A stretch of 58,109 nt of DNA from Terrisporobacter petrolearius (lineage in GTDB: Bacteria; Bacillota; Clostridia; Peptostreptococcales; Peptostreptococcaceae). The notes beneath the pieces were generated by a model that worked only from the letters and a program-made list of their open reading frames with translations, did no database searches and had not been told where the DNA came from. The position numbers and the translations under genes were made by a program. Of the stretch, positions 34,172 to 46,761 are shown one piece after another. Each line of letters begins with the position of its first letter. Position 1 is the first letter of the stretch. The stretch lies in contig NZ_JAHZMO010000019.1 of assembly GCF_020748185.1 (NCBI RefSeq), positions 1 to 58,109 on the forward strand, read 5' to 3'.

Positions 34172-35429
34172 TGTGATTGTAATTGGAGGCGGTCCAGCAG
34201 GACTTGGAGCAGCTGTTGAAGCAAAGAAAAATGGAGCACAAAAAGTATTAATAGTAGAAAGAGATAGAGAACTAGGTGGAATTTTAAATCAATGTATTCA
34301 CAATGGATTTGGATTACATGAGTTCAAAGAAGAATTAACAGGACCAGAATATGCAGGTAGATTCATTCAAATGTCAAAGGAAAATAATATAGACCATGTG
34401 TTAAATACAATGGTACTTAGTATAGATGACGATGGAGAAAACAAAGTAATAAGAACTTTAGGTGAAAATGGCTTAGAAGAAATAAAAACCGATGCTGTAA
34501 TTCTTGCAATGGGATGTAGAGAAAGAACCAGAGGAGCAATAGATATTCCAGGATACAGACCAGCAGGAGTTTATAATGCAGGAGCAGCCCAAAGATACAT
34601 TAATATGGAAGGCTATATGGTAGGTAAAAAGGTAGTTATATATGGCTCGGGAGATATAGGGTTAATAATGGCAAGACGTATGACTCTGGAAGGTGCAGAA
34701 GTTAAATGTGTTGTGGAAATAAATCCTCATTCCAGTGGACTAACTAGAAACATAGTTCAATGTTTAGATGATTTTCATATTCCTTTAAAATTACAAACAT
34801 GTATAAACTACATACATGGAAAAGATAGGGTGGAAGGGGTAACTTTAGCTAAACTAGATGAAAATAGACAAGTTGTAGCAGGAAGCGAAGAATTTATAGA
34901 ATGTGACACTTTACTTCTTTCTGTAGGATTAATTCCAGAAAATGAACTTTCTACTAATATGGGAATAGAACTAGACAGAAAAACCAGTGGACCAATTGTG
35001 GATAGTAGTATGTCTACTAATAAAGAAGGAATTTTCGCCTGTGGAAATGTGGTTCATGTTCATGACTTGGTGGACTTTGTTACAAAAGAAAGTAGAATAG
35101 CAGGAAGAGAAGCTGCCTTATATGTGAAAAATAAAAATGAAAGATTAATCAAATTAGATCATAAAAAAATAAACACTGTGGCAGGAGATGGAATATCTTA
35201 TATTGTGCCACAAAGTTTAAATATAGACTCAGAAGAAGAGATAAATCTATTTATGAGAGTAAGAAATATTTGCAACAATAAGAAGTTAGTTGTTAGAAGT
35301 GGAGACCAAGTTATATTAGAAAAGAAAAGACCTCATATGATACCGTCAGAAATGGAAACTTTAAAAATAAACAAAGAAAAGTTATCTAATATAAAGGAAG
35401 ATATAAGTATTTGTGTGGAGGAGATATAA
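34161..35429 (+). CDS. FAD/NAD(P)-dependent oxidoreductase (second subunit)
   Basis: 422 residues. FAD motif VIVIGGGPAGLGAAVEA near residue 5, a second nucleotide motif VVIYGSGDIGLIMARRM near 157, and a GIFACGNVVHVHDLVD FAD loop near 290. It resembles the pyridine-nucleotide oxidoreductase partner of GlpA-like/DUF1667 systems and probably passes electrons from the dehydrogenase to NAD or a quinone. The start is probably TTG 34161, eight bases after AAGGGG; GTG 34152 is the alternative. It overlaps the preceding gene by 11 bp. Confidence 0.88.
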   Translation: MKYNVIVIGGGPAGLGAAVEAKKNGAQKVLIVERDRELGGILNQCIHNGFGLHEFKEELTGPEYAGRFIQMSKENNIDHVLNTMVLSIDDDGENKVIRTLGENGLEEIKTDAVILAMGCRERTRGAIDIPGYRPAGVYNAGAAQRYINMEGYMVGKKVVIYGSGDIGLIMARRMTLEGAEVKCVVEINPHSSGLTRNIVQCLDDFHIPLKLQTCINYIHGKDRVEGVTLAKLDENRQVVAGSEEFIECDTLLLSVGLIPENELSTNMGIELDRKTSGPIVDSSMSTNKEGIFACGNVVHVHDLVDFVTKESRIAGREAALYVKNKNERLIKLDHKKINTVAGDGISYIVPQSLNIDSEEEINLFMRVRNICNNKKLVVRSGDQVILEKKRPHMIPSEMETLKINKEKLSNIKEDISICVEEI

Positions 35430-35431
35430 TT

Positions 35432-35830
35432 ATGAAAAGAGAAATAACTTGTATAGTATGTCCTAAGGGATGTCAAATGATAGTTAATAATATAGAAGGA
35501 CAATATATAGTAGAAGGAAATAGTTGCATTAGAGGTGCAAAATATGGCGTGGATGAAGTTACCAACCCAAAAAGAATGGTAACTTCTACAGTAAGATTAG
35601 AAGGAGCTTATTTGAATATGCTTCCAGTAAAAACATCATCATCTGTGGCAAAAGACTTAGTTTTTGAAGTGATGAAGGTATTATCAACAATAAAAATCAC
35701 TGCCCCAGTAAAAGTTGGAGATATAATAGTAAAAAATATATTAAACACAGGAGTAGATATAATAAGTACTAAAACAATAAATAATATCTATGAGTCTTAT
35801 GGAAAAGAAGAATTAAGAAAAATTTTATAA
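35432..35830 (+). CDS. DUF1667 domain protein
   Basis: 132 residues. N-terminal CIVCPKGCQM near residue 7 and a further Cys in GNSCIRGAKYG near 33 can hold a metal or Fe-S cluster; the rest (ITAPVKVGDIIVKNIL) is the DUF1667 core. Such proteins are regularly encoded with the two flavoproteins upstream and are thought to complete the anaerobic glycerol-3-phosphate dehydrogenase complex. GGAGGAGATATAATT precedes ATG 35432, two bases after the previous stop. Confidence 0.88.
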   Translation: MKREITCIVCPKGCQMIVNNIEGQYIVEGNSCIRGAKYGVDEVTNPKRMVTSTVRLEGAYLNMLPVKTSSSVAKDLVFEVMKVLSTIKITAPVKVGDIIVKNILNTGVDIISTKTINNIYESYGKEELRKIL

Positions 35831-35848
35831 AAAATAAGAAAAATAACT

Positions 35849-35905
35849 AAAATAAGCCTATAAATCTTATAAAAAAATTTAAGATTTATAGGCTTATTTT
35901 TATTT
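35849..35905 (+). terminator. Terminator after the glycerol-3-phosphate operon
   Basis: A 20-bp stem, AATAAGCCTATAAATCTTA with its complement (35881-35900), before a T-run. Confidence 0.9.
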
Positions 35906-36094
35906 TACTTTTATAAAAACTTTATTGTTAATAAATAAACTTAGATATAATAAAAAAATTGTAAAAAAGTAAAATACACATATTTATAAAAAAGGATAAA
36001 ATACTTTTTAAAAGGATAAAATAAGTTACATGAATAGAAGACGTTTTTTGTCAAAAGATAAAATAAATTTACTTAAAAAAATACAAAAAATCAC

Positions 36095-36123
36095 TTGAAA
36101 AATGGTTTTCATTAGAGTACAAT
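36095..36123 (+). promoter_or_regulatory. Promoter of cggR and the glycolytic operon
   Basis: TTGAAA (36095-36100), 17-bp spacer, TACAAT (36118-36123). Transcription would begin near 36130, just before the CggR operator. Confidence 0.75.
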
Positions 36124-36135
36124 AAAAATATCTTG

Positions 36136-36174
36136 TGGGACACAAAATAAGTATAAGGGACATAAAAAGTCCCG
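36136..36174 (+). promoter_or_regulatory. Putative CggR operator (two half-sites)
   Basis: GGGAC recurs at 36137 and 36157, exactly 20 bp apart; the second is followed at the right distance by AGTC. This matches the B. subtilis pattern CGGGAC-N6-TGTC-N4-CGGGAC-N6-TGTC in spacing and in most bases. It lies downstream of the promoter, where CggR blocks transcription when fructose-1,6-bisphosphate is low. Confidence 0.8.
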
Positions 36175-36199
36175 ATTATTAAATCAAGAGGATGTAATA

Positions 36200-37231
36200 A
36201 TGAAAAATTTATTAAAAATTCAGCAAAAACTAATTCCTGAAGTTATTGACATTATGACAAAGAGATATTTGATTTTAAGAGAAATATCTTTAAGCGAACC
36301 AATAGGAAGACGAGCTTTAGCAACAAATCTCCAAAGTGGAGAAAGAATCATAAGATCAGAAACAGAACTTCTAAAAAAACAAGGTCTTATAGATGTAAAT
36401 TTAAAAGGTATGACTATTACCGAAGAAGGCAAAGAAATATTAAATGCTCTAAAAGACAGCATGAATGATGTAATAGGACTTAATACCCTTCAAGAAGAAC
36501 TTAGAAACGTTCTAGGAATCAAAAAAGTCTTGCTAATACCTGGTAGCTATGAAAAAAATAAAAGTTTACTAAAAGATATTGGGAAACAAGCTTCAAAATA
36601 TTTTTTAAGTGTACTTAAAGACGATGACATAGTTTCAATTGCTGGTGGAGGTACAATGCTTGAATTTGCTAAATCAATTAAATGTGATAAAAAATTTAGC
36701 TCTACAGTAGTAGTTCCAGCAAGAGGTAGTGTTGGTCTCGATGTTGAGACACAATCAAACAATGTAGTAGCAGAAGTAAGTAAGAATATACATTCAACTT
36801 ACAAATTACTAAACATACCAGATGAGCTTGGCGAAGAGTCAATAAAAACTCTTACACAAGAACCAGAAATAAATAAAACATTGAAATTAATACAAAATTC
36901 CAATGTACTAGTATTTAGTATTGGTAGAGCTGATGAAATGGTAAAAAGAAGAAAATTATCAGATGAAAAAGCAAAAGAGATAATGGACAAAGAAGCTATA
37001 GGTGAAGCCTTTGGTCATTACTTTAATAAAAAAGGGGAAATTGTTTATAAGTTAAATACAGTGGGGATTGATATAGAATCTTTTAAAAACAAAAGAGAAA
37101 CTATAGCTGTATTTGCGGGGAGAAAAAAAGCAGAAGCTTTTATTCCAATTTCCAAACTAAACAAGAATATAGTTCTTGTTACAGATGAAGATAGTGCAAA
37201 GAGAATTCTTGAACTAACTGTAAATAACTAG
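36200..37231 (+). CDS. cggR: Central glycolytic genes regulator
   Basis: 343-residue SorC-family repressor of the gapA operon, released by fructose-1,6-bisphosphate. A winged-helix N-terminus (about 1-85, with EPIGRRALATNLQSGERIIRS broken around its recognition helix) is followed by the sugar-phosphate-binding domain (VSIAGGGTMLEFAKSI near 150, VVPARGSVGLDVETQSNN near 172, EAFGHYFNKKGEIV near 270). It is the first gene, 52 bp before gapA, as in Bacillus. Confidence 0.96.
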   Translation: MKNLLKIQQKLIPEVIDIMTKRYLILREISLSEPIGRRALATNLQSGERIIRSETELLKKQGLIDVNLKGMTITEEGKEILNALKDSMNDVIGLNTLQEELRNVLGIKKVLLIPGSYEKNKSLLKDIGKQASKYFLSVLKDDDIVSIAGGGTMLEFAKSIKCDKKFSSTVVVPARGSVGLDVETQSNNVVAEVSKNIHSTYKLLNIPDELGEESIKTLTQEPEINKTLKLIQNSNVLVFSIGRADEMVKRRKLSDEKAKEIMDKEAIGEAFGHYFNKKGEIVYKLNTVGIDIESFKNKRETIAVFAGRKKAEAFIPISKLNKNIVLVTDEDSAKRILELTVNN

Positions 37232-37271
37232 CTTAGCTAGTAAAAAATATAATGAAAATTACACCACGTAG

Positions 37272-38291
<1,020 letters not shown>

Positions 38292-38298
38292 TATGACA

Positions 38299-38345
38299 TA
38301 AAGTCCGGGTTTGTAGTTTTATGCTACGGGCTCCGGACTTTTTTA
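38299..38345 (+). terminator. Terminator between gapA and pgk
   Basis: AAAGTCCGG (38301-38309) pairs with CCGGACTTTTTT (38333-38344). The following 180 bp to pgk is AT-rich and likely holds a promoter that I cannot define. Confidence 0.85.
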
Positions 38346-38528
38346 ACAGTGAATAGTATAAAGATCGAGAATAAATAGTAAAGAATAAATTTAATAATAC
38401 AAAAATGATATACCAAAAGGGGAATAGTATAACATAATGTATGCAAATATACACATATAGTATGTACAAATCAGTGGGGAAAGATATATAATAGATACGG
38501 AGTAATAATAACGAAAGGAGATTGTATT

Positions 38529-39731
38529 ATGTCAATGTTAAACAAAAAAACAATCGAAGATATAAGTGTAGACGGAAAAAAAGTATTAGTAAGATGTGAT
38601 TTCAATGTTCCATTACAAGACGGAAAAATAACTGATGAGAATAGGTTAAATGGAGCGCTTCCAACTATAAAATACTTAATAGAAAATGGAGCAAAAGTTA
38701 TACTTTGCTCACATATGGGAAAACCAAAAGGAGAAGCTAAACCAGAATTATCTTTAGCACCAGTTGCTGCTAGATTATCTGAAATGTTAGGTAAAGAAGT
38801 AGTATTTGCTGCAGATGACAATGTTGTTGGGGAAAAGGCAAGAGCGGCAGTAGAAAAAATGGAAAATGGTGATGTAGTATTACTACAAAACACTAGATAT
38901 AGAAAAGAAGAAACTAAAAACGAAGAAAACTTCTCTAAAGAATTAGCTTCATTAGCTGAAATATTCGTAAATGATGCTTTCGGTACTGCTCATAGAGCTC
39001 ACTGCTCAACAGTAGGTGCTGGAGAATTCTTAAATGAAAGAGCTTGTGGATACCTAATCCAAAAAGAATTAAAATTCTTAGGAGAAGCAGTAGCTAATCC
39101 TGTAAGACCTTTCACAGCTATACTTGGAGGATCAAAAGTATCTGACAAAATAGCAGTTATAAACCAATTATTAGACAAAGTTGATAACATAATAATCGGT
39201 GGAGGAATGGCTTATACATTCTTAAAAGCTCAGGGATACGAAATAGGAACTTCTTTATGTGAAGAAGATAAAGTAGATTATGCAAAAGAAATGTTAGAAA
39301 AAGCTAAAGAAAAAGGTGTTAACTTCTTATTACCAGTTGACTCAAGAGCAGCTTCTAAATTTGCTGCAGATGCAGAGGTTGTTGTAACAGAGGATCAAAA
39401 CATACCTGCAGGTCACATGGGACTAGATATAGGACCTAAATCAGAAGCTAAATTCGTAGATGTTGTAAATAATTCTAAAACAATAGTATGGAATGGACCA
39501 ATGGGAGTATTCGAATTTGAATCTTTCGCAAAAGGAACACTTGCAATAGCAAAAGCTATGGCACAGTTAGAAGAGGCTACTACTGTAATAGGTGGTGGAG
39601 ATAGTGCTGCTGCTGTTAACCAACTAGGATTCGGAGACAAAATGACTCACGTTTCAACTGGTGGTGGAGCATCATTAGAGTTCTTAGAAGGAAAAGAATT
39701 ACCAGGAATAGTTGCTTTAGATAACAAATAA
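38529..39731 (+). CDS. pgk: Phosphoglycerate kinase
   Basis: Transfers phosphate from 1,3-bisphosphoglycerate to ADP. 400 residues, two-lobed: N-lobe [19 protein letters not shown] near residue 19 and [11 protein letters not shown] near 118; C-lobe nucleotide site [12 protein letters not shown] near 198 and [11 protein letters not shown] near 355, closing [29 protein letters not shown] precedes the ATG. Starts pgk-tpiA-gpmI; tpiA follows after 22 bp. Confidence 0.98.
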   Translation: MSMLNKKTIEDISVDGKKVLVRCDFNVPLQDGKITDENRLNGALPTIKYLIENGAKVILCSHMGKPKGEAKPELSLAPVAARLSEMLGKEVVFAADDNVVGEKARAAVEKMENGDVVLLQNTRYRKEETKNEENFSKELASLAEIFVNDAFGTAHRAHCSTVGAGEFLNERACGYLIQKELKFLGEAVANPVRPFTAILGGSKVSDKIAVINQLLDKVDNIIIGGGMAYTFLKAQGYEIGTSLCEEDKVDYAKEMLEKAKEKGVNFLLPVDSRAASKFAADAEVVVTEDQNIPAGHMGLDIGPKSEAKFVDVVNNSKTIVWNGPMGVFEFESFAKGTLAIAKAMAQLEEATTVIGGGDSAAAVNQLGFGDKMTHVSTGGGASLEFLEGKELPGIVALDNK

Positions 39732-39753
39732 TATTGAAGGTGGAGGAATAACC

Positions 39754-40509
39754 ATGAGAAAACCTATTATTGCGGGAAACTGGAAAATGAACAAAACAAT
39801 AGCTGAAGCTGTTGAATTTGTTAATGATATAAAGGGTAAATTAAATGATGAAAGTGTAGATGCTGTAATATGCGCTCCTTTCACTATGTTAAAAGACCTA
39901 AAAGAAGCTACAAAAGGTACTAATGTAAAAATTGGTGCTCAAAATATGCACTTTGCAGACAATGGAGCATTTACAGGAGAAGTATCTCCAGCAATGCTTA
40001 AAGAATTAGATATGGACTATGTTGTAATAGGCCACTCAGAAAGAAGAGAATACTTCAACGAAACTAATGAAACTTGCAACAAAAAAGTATTAAAAGCTTT
40101 AGAAGTTGGAATAGATCCAATACTTTGCTGTGGTGAAACATTAGAAGAAAGAGAAACTGATAAAACTAAAGACGTTGTAAAAACTCAAGTAGTTGCAGGT
40201 CTTGCTAATGTAAAAGCTGAAGATTTAGTTAAAGTTGTTATAGCTTATGAGCCAATATGGGCTATAGGAACTGGAAAAACTGCTACTGCAGAGCAAGCTA
40301 ACGATGTTATAGCTTATATAAGAGAAGTAATAGATTCTTTATATAAAGAATTAGCTAATGAAGTTAGAATACAATATGGTGGAAGTGTTAAACCAGGAAA
40401 TGTAGTAGAAATAATGGGACAAAGCGACATAGACGGTGCATTAGTTGGTGGAGCTTCTTTACAACCAGCTGACTATATGGCGCTTGTTAATTATCAAGGA
40501 GTGAAATAG
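39754..40509 (+). CDS. tpiA: Triosephosphate isomerase
   Basis: Interconverts dihydroxyacetone phosphate and glyceraldehyde-3-phosphate. 251 residues: start [13 protein letters not shown] (Asn, Lys), catalytic His in VIGHSERR near residue 95, catalytic Glu in [16 protein letters not shown] near 168, and phosphate loop YGGSVKPGN near 210. GGTGGAGGAATAACC precedes the ATG. Ends 3 bp before gpmI. Confidence 0.98.
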   Translation: MRKPIIAGNWKMNKTIAEAVEFVNDIKGKLNDESVDAVICAPFTMLKDLKEATKGTNVKIGAQNMHFADNGAFTGEVSPAMLKELDMDYVVIGHSERREYFNETNETCNKKVLKALEVGIDPILCCGETLEERETDKTKDVVKTQVVAGLANVKAEDLVKVVIAYEPIWAIGTGKTATAEQANDVIAYIREVIDSLYKELANEVRIQYGGSVKPGNVVEIMGQSDIDGALVGGASLQPADYMALVNYQGVK

Positions 40510-40512
40510 TTA

Positions 40513-42042
40513 ATGAAAAAACCAGTAGCTTTAATCATCATGGATGGATTTGGACACACTACTAAAGTAGAAGGCAGTGCTATAGACAAAGCTAATACAC
40601 CTAACATAAAAAAATTAGTAGACGAATATCCAAATACATTAATAAATGCTAGTGGTCTTGATGTTGGACTTCCAAATGGACAAATGGGTAACTCAGAAGT
40701 TGGGCATACTAACATTGGTGCAGGAAGAATAGTATATCAAGATTTAACTAGAATAACAAAAGCAATAGAAGATGGCGAATTCTTCAAAAACGAAGTATTA
40801 TGCCAAGCTATGGAAAATGGAAAGCAAAAAGCACTTCACATCATGGGATTATTATCTGATGGTGGAGTACATTCACATATAGATCACCTAAAAGCCTTAC
40901 TAAAAATGGCAGATGATAAAGGTGTAAAAAAAGTTTATGTTCATGCATTTACTGATGGTAGAGATACAGATCCTCAAAGTGCTATACACTATGTAAGAGA
41001 AATAGAAGATTACATGGATGAGATAGAATGCGGTGAGTTTGCTACTGTAAACGGTAGATACTATGCAATGGACAGAGATAAAAGATGGGAAAGAGTTGAA
41101 AAAGCATACAATGCTATGACTTTAGGAGAAGGAGAAACTGCTTCTTCTGCAAGTGAGGCTGTTGCAAACTCTTACAAATCAGGAAATAATGATGAATTCA
41201 TATTACCAACTGTTATAACTAAAAACAACGAACCAGTTGGAAAAATATGTGATGGAGATTCTGTTATATTCTTCAACTTTAGACCTGATAGAGCTAGAGA
41301 AATAACTAGAGCTATAGTAAGTGACGAATTTAGCGGATTTGAAAAATCTCCTATAAAATGTTTCTTTGTATGCTTAACAGAATACGATGTAACTATACCA
41401 AATGTTCACATAGCATTTTGTCCAGCATCATTAACTAACACTTTAGGTGAGTACTTAGCTAAAAACAAAAAGACTCAACTTAGAGCTGCTGAAACAGAAA
41501 AATATGCTCATGTTACATTCTTCTTTAACGGTGGTGTTGAACAACCAAATGAAGGTGAAGATAGATTATTAATACCTTCTCCAAAGGTTGCAACTTATGA
41601 TTTACAACCAGAAATGTCTGCACCAGAATTAGTTGAAAAAGTTATGGCAAAAATAGATGAAGATAAATACGACTTTATAGTAGTTAACTTCGCAAATCCT
41701 GATATGGTTGGTCATACAGGAGTTATGGAAGCCGCTATTAAAGCTGTTGAAACAGTAGATGATTGTGTTGGTAAATTAGTAGATAAGTTAAGCTCAGTAG
41801 GTGGTAGCGCAATAATAACTGCAGACCATGGTAATGCTGAACTTATGATAGACTTAGAAACTAAAAAAGTTATAACAGCACATTCAACAAATCCTGTTCC
41901 ACTTATAGTAACAGGTGAAGAGTTCAAAAATGCAAAATTATTAAGTGGTGGTAGACTATCAGATTTAGCTCCAACTATACTTGATATGATGCAATTAGAG
42001 AAACCAGAAGAAATGACTGGTCACTCATTAATAAGTAAATAA
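40513..42042 (+). CDS. gpmI: 2,3-Bisphosphoglycerate-independent phosphoglycerate mutase
   Basis: Mn-dependent conversion of 3- to 2-phosphoglycerate. 509 residues, alkaline-phosphatase fold: LIIMDGFGHT at residue 7, catalytic Ser in GQMGNSEVGHTNIGAG near 61, GRDTDP near 153, FRPDRAREI near 257, and metal ligands in DMVGHTG near 395 and TADHGNAE near 436. Its ribosome site AAGGAGTG lies inside the end of tpiA, so translation is coupled. Confidence 0.98.
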   Translation: MKKPVALIIMDGFGHTTKVEGSAIDKANTPNIKKLVDEYPNTLINASGLDVGLPNGQMGNSEVGHTNIGAGRIVYQDLTRITKAIEDGEFFKNEVLCQAMENGKQKALHIMGLLSDGGVHSHIDHLKALLKMADDKGVKKVYVHAFTDGRDTDPQSAIHYVREIEDYMDEIECGEFATVNGRYYAMDRDKRWERVEKAYNAMTLGEGETASSASEAVANSYKSGNNDEFILPTVITKNNEPVGKICDGDSVIFFNFRPDRAREITRAIVSDEFSGFEKSPIKCFFVCLTEYDVTIPNVHIAFCPASLTNTLGEYLAKNKKTQLRAAETEKYAHVTFFFNGGVEQPNEGEDRLLIPSPKVATYDLQPEMSAPELVEKVMAKIDEDKYDFIVVNFANPDMVGHTGVMEAAIKAVETVDDCVGKLVDKLSSVGGSAIITADHGNAELMIDLETKKVITAHSTNPVPLIVTGEEFKNAKLLSGGRLSDLAPTILDMMQLEKPEEMTGHSLISK

Positions 42043-42048
42043 TTTTCA

Positions 42049-42078
42049 AAGATTAGGTGTTCATCACCTAATCTTGAG
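42049..42078 (+). terminator. Hairpin after gpmI
   Basis: AAGATTAGGTG (42049-42059) pairs perfectly with CACCTAATCTT (42065-42075), but no T-run follows, so it may be a weak terminator or a stability element. Eno lies 224 bp on. Confidence 0.55.
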
Positions 42079-42283
42079 AATTTATATAATAATGAATTAA
42101 CCTAATTTATTAAAAAATAAAAAAGATTATAAAAAGGTTGCTAATTTAGAAAAAAATTATATTTATAATAAAAATTTAAAATAATAATAAAGAAATTTAT
42201 GAACTTACCCATCAATAAGTATAATAAATTTTAAATTAAGCATTTTAAATTTGAAATTGCAAGTTAGCAAATAAATTATTTAA

Positions 42284-43594
<1,311 letters not shown>

Positions 43595-43621
43595 GTTATA
43601 AAATAAAGAGATTAATATAAT

Positions 43622-43675
43622 TAAAAATCCTAGCCACTTGCGGTACTAATTACTGTATGGCTGGGATTTTTTTAA
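43622..43675 (+). terminator. Terminator after eno
   Basis: AAAATCCTAGCCA and TGGCTGGGATTTT form an imperfect stem before a T-run. Confidence 0.85.
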
Positions 43676-43824
43676 CCTAATATAATAAAAAAGTTGCACA
43701 TTGTATACAAATCATGTGTATAAGGGAATATATATGGGAAAACGTATTTTTATTGAAGTGAAATTGAAAATATAAGACAAAATGATAGATTGATGAAATC
43801 TACAAGATATGGAGAGGAACTATT

Positions 43825-45246
43825 ATGGATAAGACAAAAAGAACTAAAATCGTTTGTACATTAGGACCAGCTAGTGAAACTGAGGAAATATTAAGAGATC
43901 TTATAAACAACGGATTAAATGTATGTAGAATGAACTTCTCTCATGGTTCTCATGAAGAGCATAAAGTGAGAATGGATTTAGTTAAAAAAGTTAGAGAAGA
44001 GTTAGGACAACCTACTGCCATACTTTTAGATACTAAAGGACCAGAAATAAGAACAGGAAACTTCTCAGACCCAGAAGTTCTTCTTGAAGAAGGGCAAACT
44101 TTTACAATAACAATGAAAGATGTTATGGGAAATAAAGAAATATGTACAGTAAGTTACAAAGGATTAGTTCATGATGTTAAGCCAGGAGATACTATATTAA
44201 TCGATGATGGTTTAGTAGGACTTACTGTTAAAGAAATAAAAGGTGATGATATAGTTTGTGAAGTACAAAACTCAGGAATAGTTAAAAATCACAAAGGTGT
44301 TAACGTACCAGGAGTTAAAGTAAATTTACCAGCTATAACTGAAAAAGATAGAAGTGATATAGAGTTTGGTATAGAACAAGGAATAGATTTCATAGCAGCA
44401 TCTTTTGTAAGAAAGGTTTCTGATATTTTAGCAATAAGGGAAATATTAGAAGAAAAGAATGCAACTGATATAAAGATAATATCTAAAATAGAAAATCAAG
44501 AAGGTGTTGATAACCTAGATGAAATCATAGAGATATCTGACGGAATAATGGTAGCTAGAGGAGATTTAGGTGTGGAAATACCAACACAAGAAATACCAAT
44601 TGTTCAAAAATTAATGATTAAAAAATGCAACGATGCAGGAAAGCCAGTTATAACAGCTACTCAAATGCTTGATTCTATGATAAGAAATCCAAGACCAACT
44701 AGAGCAGAAGTTACAGACGTTGCCAATGCTATCTACGATGGAACAGATGCAATAATGCTATCAGGAGAAACTGCAGCAGGTAAATACCCAGTAGAAGCAG
44801 TAAAAACAATGGCTCAAATAGCTAAAAGAACAGAAGAAAGTATAAACTATAATGAATTATTAATATGCAAAGCTAGCAAAGCTAAAAACGTTGCAGATGC
44901 TATAAGTTATGCAACTTGTACAACTGCTATGAATTTAGACGCAAAAGCAATTCTTACATCAACATCTTCTGGTCATACAGCTAGGATGGTATCTAAGTTT
45001 AGACCAGATTGCCAAATAGTTGCTACAACAAGTCATGATAGAATTATGAGACAACTTTCATTATCTTGGGGTGTAATGCCATTAATAAGATCATCATCAA
45101 AAACTACAGATGAGGTTATAGAAAATGCTATAGTATCTGCTAAAAATGCTAAATATATCAATGAAGAAGATTTAGTTGTTGTAACTGCTGGTGTTGCAAG
45201 AGGAGTAAGTGGAACAACTAACTTAATAAAAGTAGAAACAGTTTAA
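43825..45246 (+). CDS. pyk: Pyruvate kinase
   Basis: Makes pyruvate and ATP from phosphoenolpyruvate. 473 residues, the form without the extra C-terminal PEP-utiliser domain found in Bacillus. RTKIVCTLGPASE at residue 6, CRMNFSHGSHEEH near 34, LDTKGPEIRTG near 71, catalytic Lys in IKIISKIENQEGVDNLDEI near 215, VARGDLGVEIP near 243, TRAEVTDVANAIYDGTDA near 293. AGAGGAACT precedes the ATG. Own terminator. Confidence 0.97.
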   Translation: MDKTKRTKIVCTLGPASETEEILRDLINNGLNVCRMNFSHGSHEEHKVRMDLVKKVREELGQPTAILLDTKGPEIRTGNFSDPEVLLEEGQTFTITMKDVMGNKEICTVSYKGLVHDVKPGDTILIDDGLVGLTVKEIKGDDIVCEVQNSGIVKNHKGVNVPGVKVNLPAITEKDRSDIEFGIEQGIDFIAASFVRKVSDILAIREILEEKNATDIKIISKIENQEGVDNLDEIIEISDGIMVARGDLGVEIPTQEIPIVQKLMIKKCNDAGKPVITATQMLDSMIRNPRPTRAEVTDVANAIYDGTDAIMLSGETAAGKYPVEAVKTMAQIAKRTEESINYNELLICKASKAKNVADAISYATCTTAMNLDAKAILTSTSSGHTARMVSKFRPDCQIVATTSHDRIMRQLSLSWGVMPLIRSSSKTTDEVIENAIVSAKNAKYINEEDLVVVTAGVARGVSGTTNLIKVETV

Positions 45247-45312
45247 TTAGAAAGAGATGCTAAAATCTATAAGGTGAATAAATTTGCCTTAACTAAAAAA
45301 TTAATTAAATAT

Positions 45313-45348
45313 ATGAGAGCCTTAGAAATTATTCTAAGGCTCTTTTGT
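45313..45348 (+). terminator. Terminator after pyk
   Basis: GAGAGCCTTAGAA pairs with TTCTAAGGCTCTT then TTGTTTT. Confidence 0.9.
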
Positions 45349-45530
45349 TTTCGGGAGGTATCAAAATTGTGCATACCTTTAAAAAGTTATGAATATGATA
45401 TATGTGTCAGGTAATAGGGTTGGAGCTAGAATATATAAAAAATATTATTTATAAAAATAAAAGGAAATATATGAAGAATATAGAATGGAATATGAAAGTA
45501 AGAAGAAGATTGTGTATGGAGGTTGTAAAT

Positions 45531-46541
45531 ATGGATATACGCCAAATTGCCCAAAAAGCAGGGGTTTCTGTTGCTACAGTATCTAGAGTACAAAATCATC
45601 CAGAAACAGTAGCGCCAGCTACACTAGAAAAAGTACAGGCTATAATTGAAGAATATCAATATACGCCTAATTGGTTTGCAAGGGGAATGAACTTAGGAAA
45701 AGGAGATACCATAGGTTTAATTGTTCCAGATATACTAAATCCAAGTTATATGGAAATAGTTAAAGGAATAGAAGAAATCGTATACAAACATGGATATATT
45801 ACGCTTATGTGTAATGGAGATGGCGATTCAAAACAAGAAAGTGACTCTATTGATAATCTGTTAAAAAGAAGTGTAGATGGATTGATTGTACTTTCAACAG
45901 CCCTAGGAAAAGAAAAACTAATTTCTATTAGACAAAAAGGTATTCCTATAGTATCTATAGGGGAAAGTAATGCAGGTTCTGAAATAGATACAGTTAAAAT
46001 AGACTATAGAGAAGCAACTCATAATGCTATAAAACATTTAGTTGATATGGGGTATAGAAGTGTGGCAATTATTAACGGACCTATTAGTAAAATAGAAAAT
46101 CAATTAAGGTTAAAAGGATATGAAGAAATACTAGAATCAGCTGGTATACCAATTGATAAAAAGTATATAATTTCGTCTAAAATTTCTATGGAAAATGGAT
46201 ATATTCAGGCTAAAAAATTATTAAAATTAGATAAATTACCGCGAGCTATATTTGCTACAGATGATGTAATAGCAATGGGAGTTATGGCAGCCCTAAGAGA
46301 TGAAGGAATAAAAGTGCCAGAAGATATTGCAATTGTTGGTTTTGACAATATTAATATTATAAAAATGATGGAGTCTAAGCTTACCACGGTAGAAAATCCT
46401 TTATATAGGCAAGGCGTAGAGGGTGCAAAGCTTTTATTGGAGCTTATTGAAAGTGGAAATACAAAAGAATGTGTTCCTAAAGAAATTTTATTAAAAACTA
46501 AACTTAAAATACGTAAATCCTGTGGATATAAAACTAAATAA
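45531..46541 (+). CDS. LacI-family transcriptional regulator
   Basis: 336 residues. Helix-turn-helix IRQIAQKAGVSVATVSRV at residue 3, then the hinge and a periplasmic-binding-protein-like effector domain (GLIVPDILNPSYMEIVKGI near 62, IGESNAGSEIDTVKID, AIFATDDVIAMGVMAAL near 240, AIVGFDNINI near 268). ATG 45531 follows GGAGGTTG; the reading frame upstream (from 45402) has no site. A LacI/CcpA-type palindrome lies 460 bp downstream in the leader of the acyl-CoA dehydrogenase operon and is a likely target. CcpA itself is a possible identity but not shown. Confidence 0.9.
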   Translation: MDIRQIAQKAGVSVATVSRVQNHPETVAPATLEKVQAIIEEYQYTPNWFARGMNLGKGDTIGLIVPDILNPSYMEIVKGIEEIVYKHGYITLMCNGDGDSKQESDSIDNLLKRSVDGLIVLSTALGKEKLISIRQKGIPIVSIGESNAGSEIDTVKIDYREATHNAIKHLVDMGYRSVAIINGPISKIENQLRLKGYEEILESAGIPIDKKYIISSKISMENGYIQAKKLLKLDKLPRAIFATDDVIAMGVMAALRDEGIKVPEDIAIVGFDNINIIKMMESKLTTVENPLYRQGVEGAKLLLELIESGNTKECVPKEILLKTKLKIRKSCGYKTK

Positions 46542-46732
46542 TATTTAGAATAAAACCTAGTAGTTATGAATAAAATAAAATACAGAGTCAAATATAATCC
46601 TCTATTTTGCATGAAAACTAAATTAATAATATGCAAAATAATGCAAAATAACAGATATAAACATGAAAATATACATAAAAAAAATGTATATAATTAATTA
46701 TTGTTTAATATAAAAAATTAATACAAAATAGA

Positions 46733-46761
46733 TTGACAATAATAAAACAGGTTACTATAAT
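46733..46761 (+). promoter_or_regulatory. Perfect-consensus sigmaA promoter of the acyl-CoA dehydrogenase operon
   Basis: TTGACA (46733-46738), exactly 17 bp, TATAAT (46756-46761). The start near 46768 gives a leader of about 380 nt before the first gene. Confidence 0.85.

Noticed and set aside
46205..46636. 143-codon minus-strand frame opposite the LacI gene
   Set aside because: Antisense shadow with no ribosome site and no recognisable domain.
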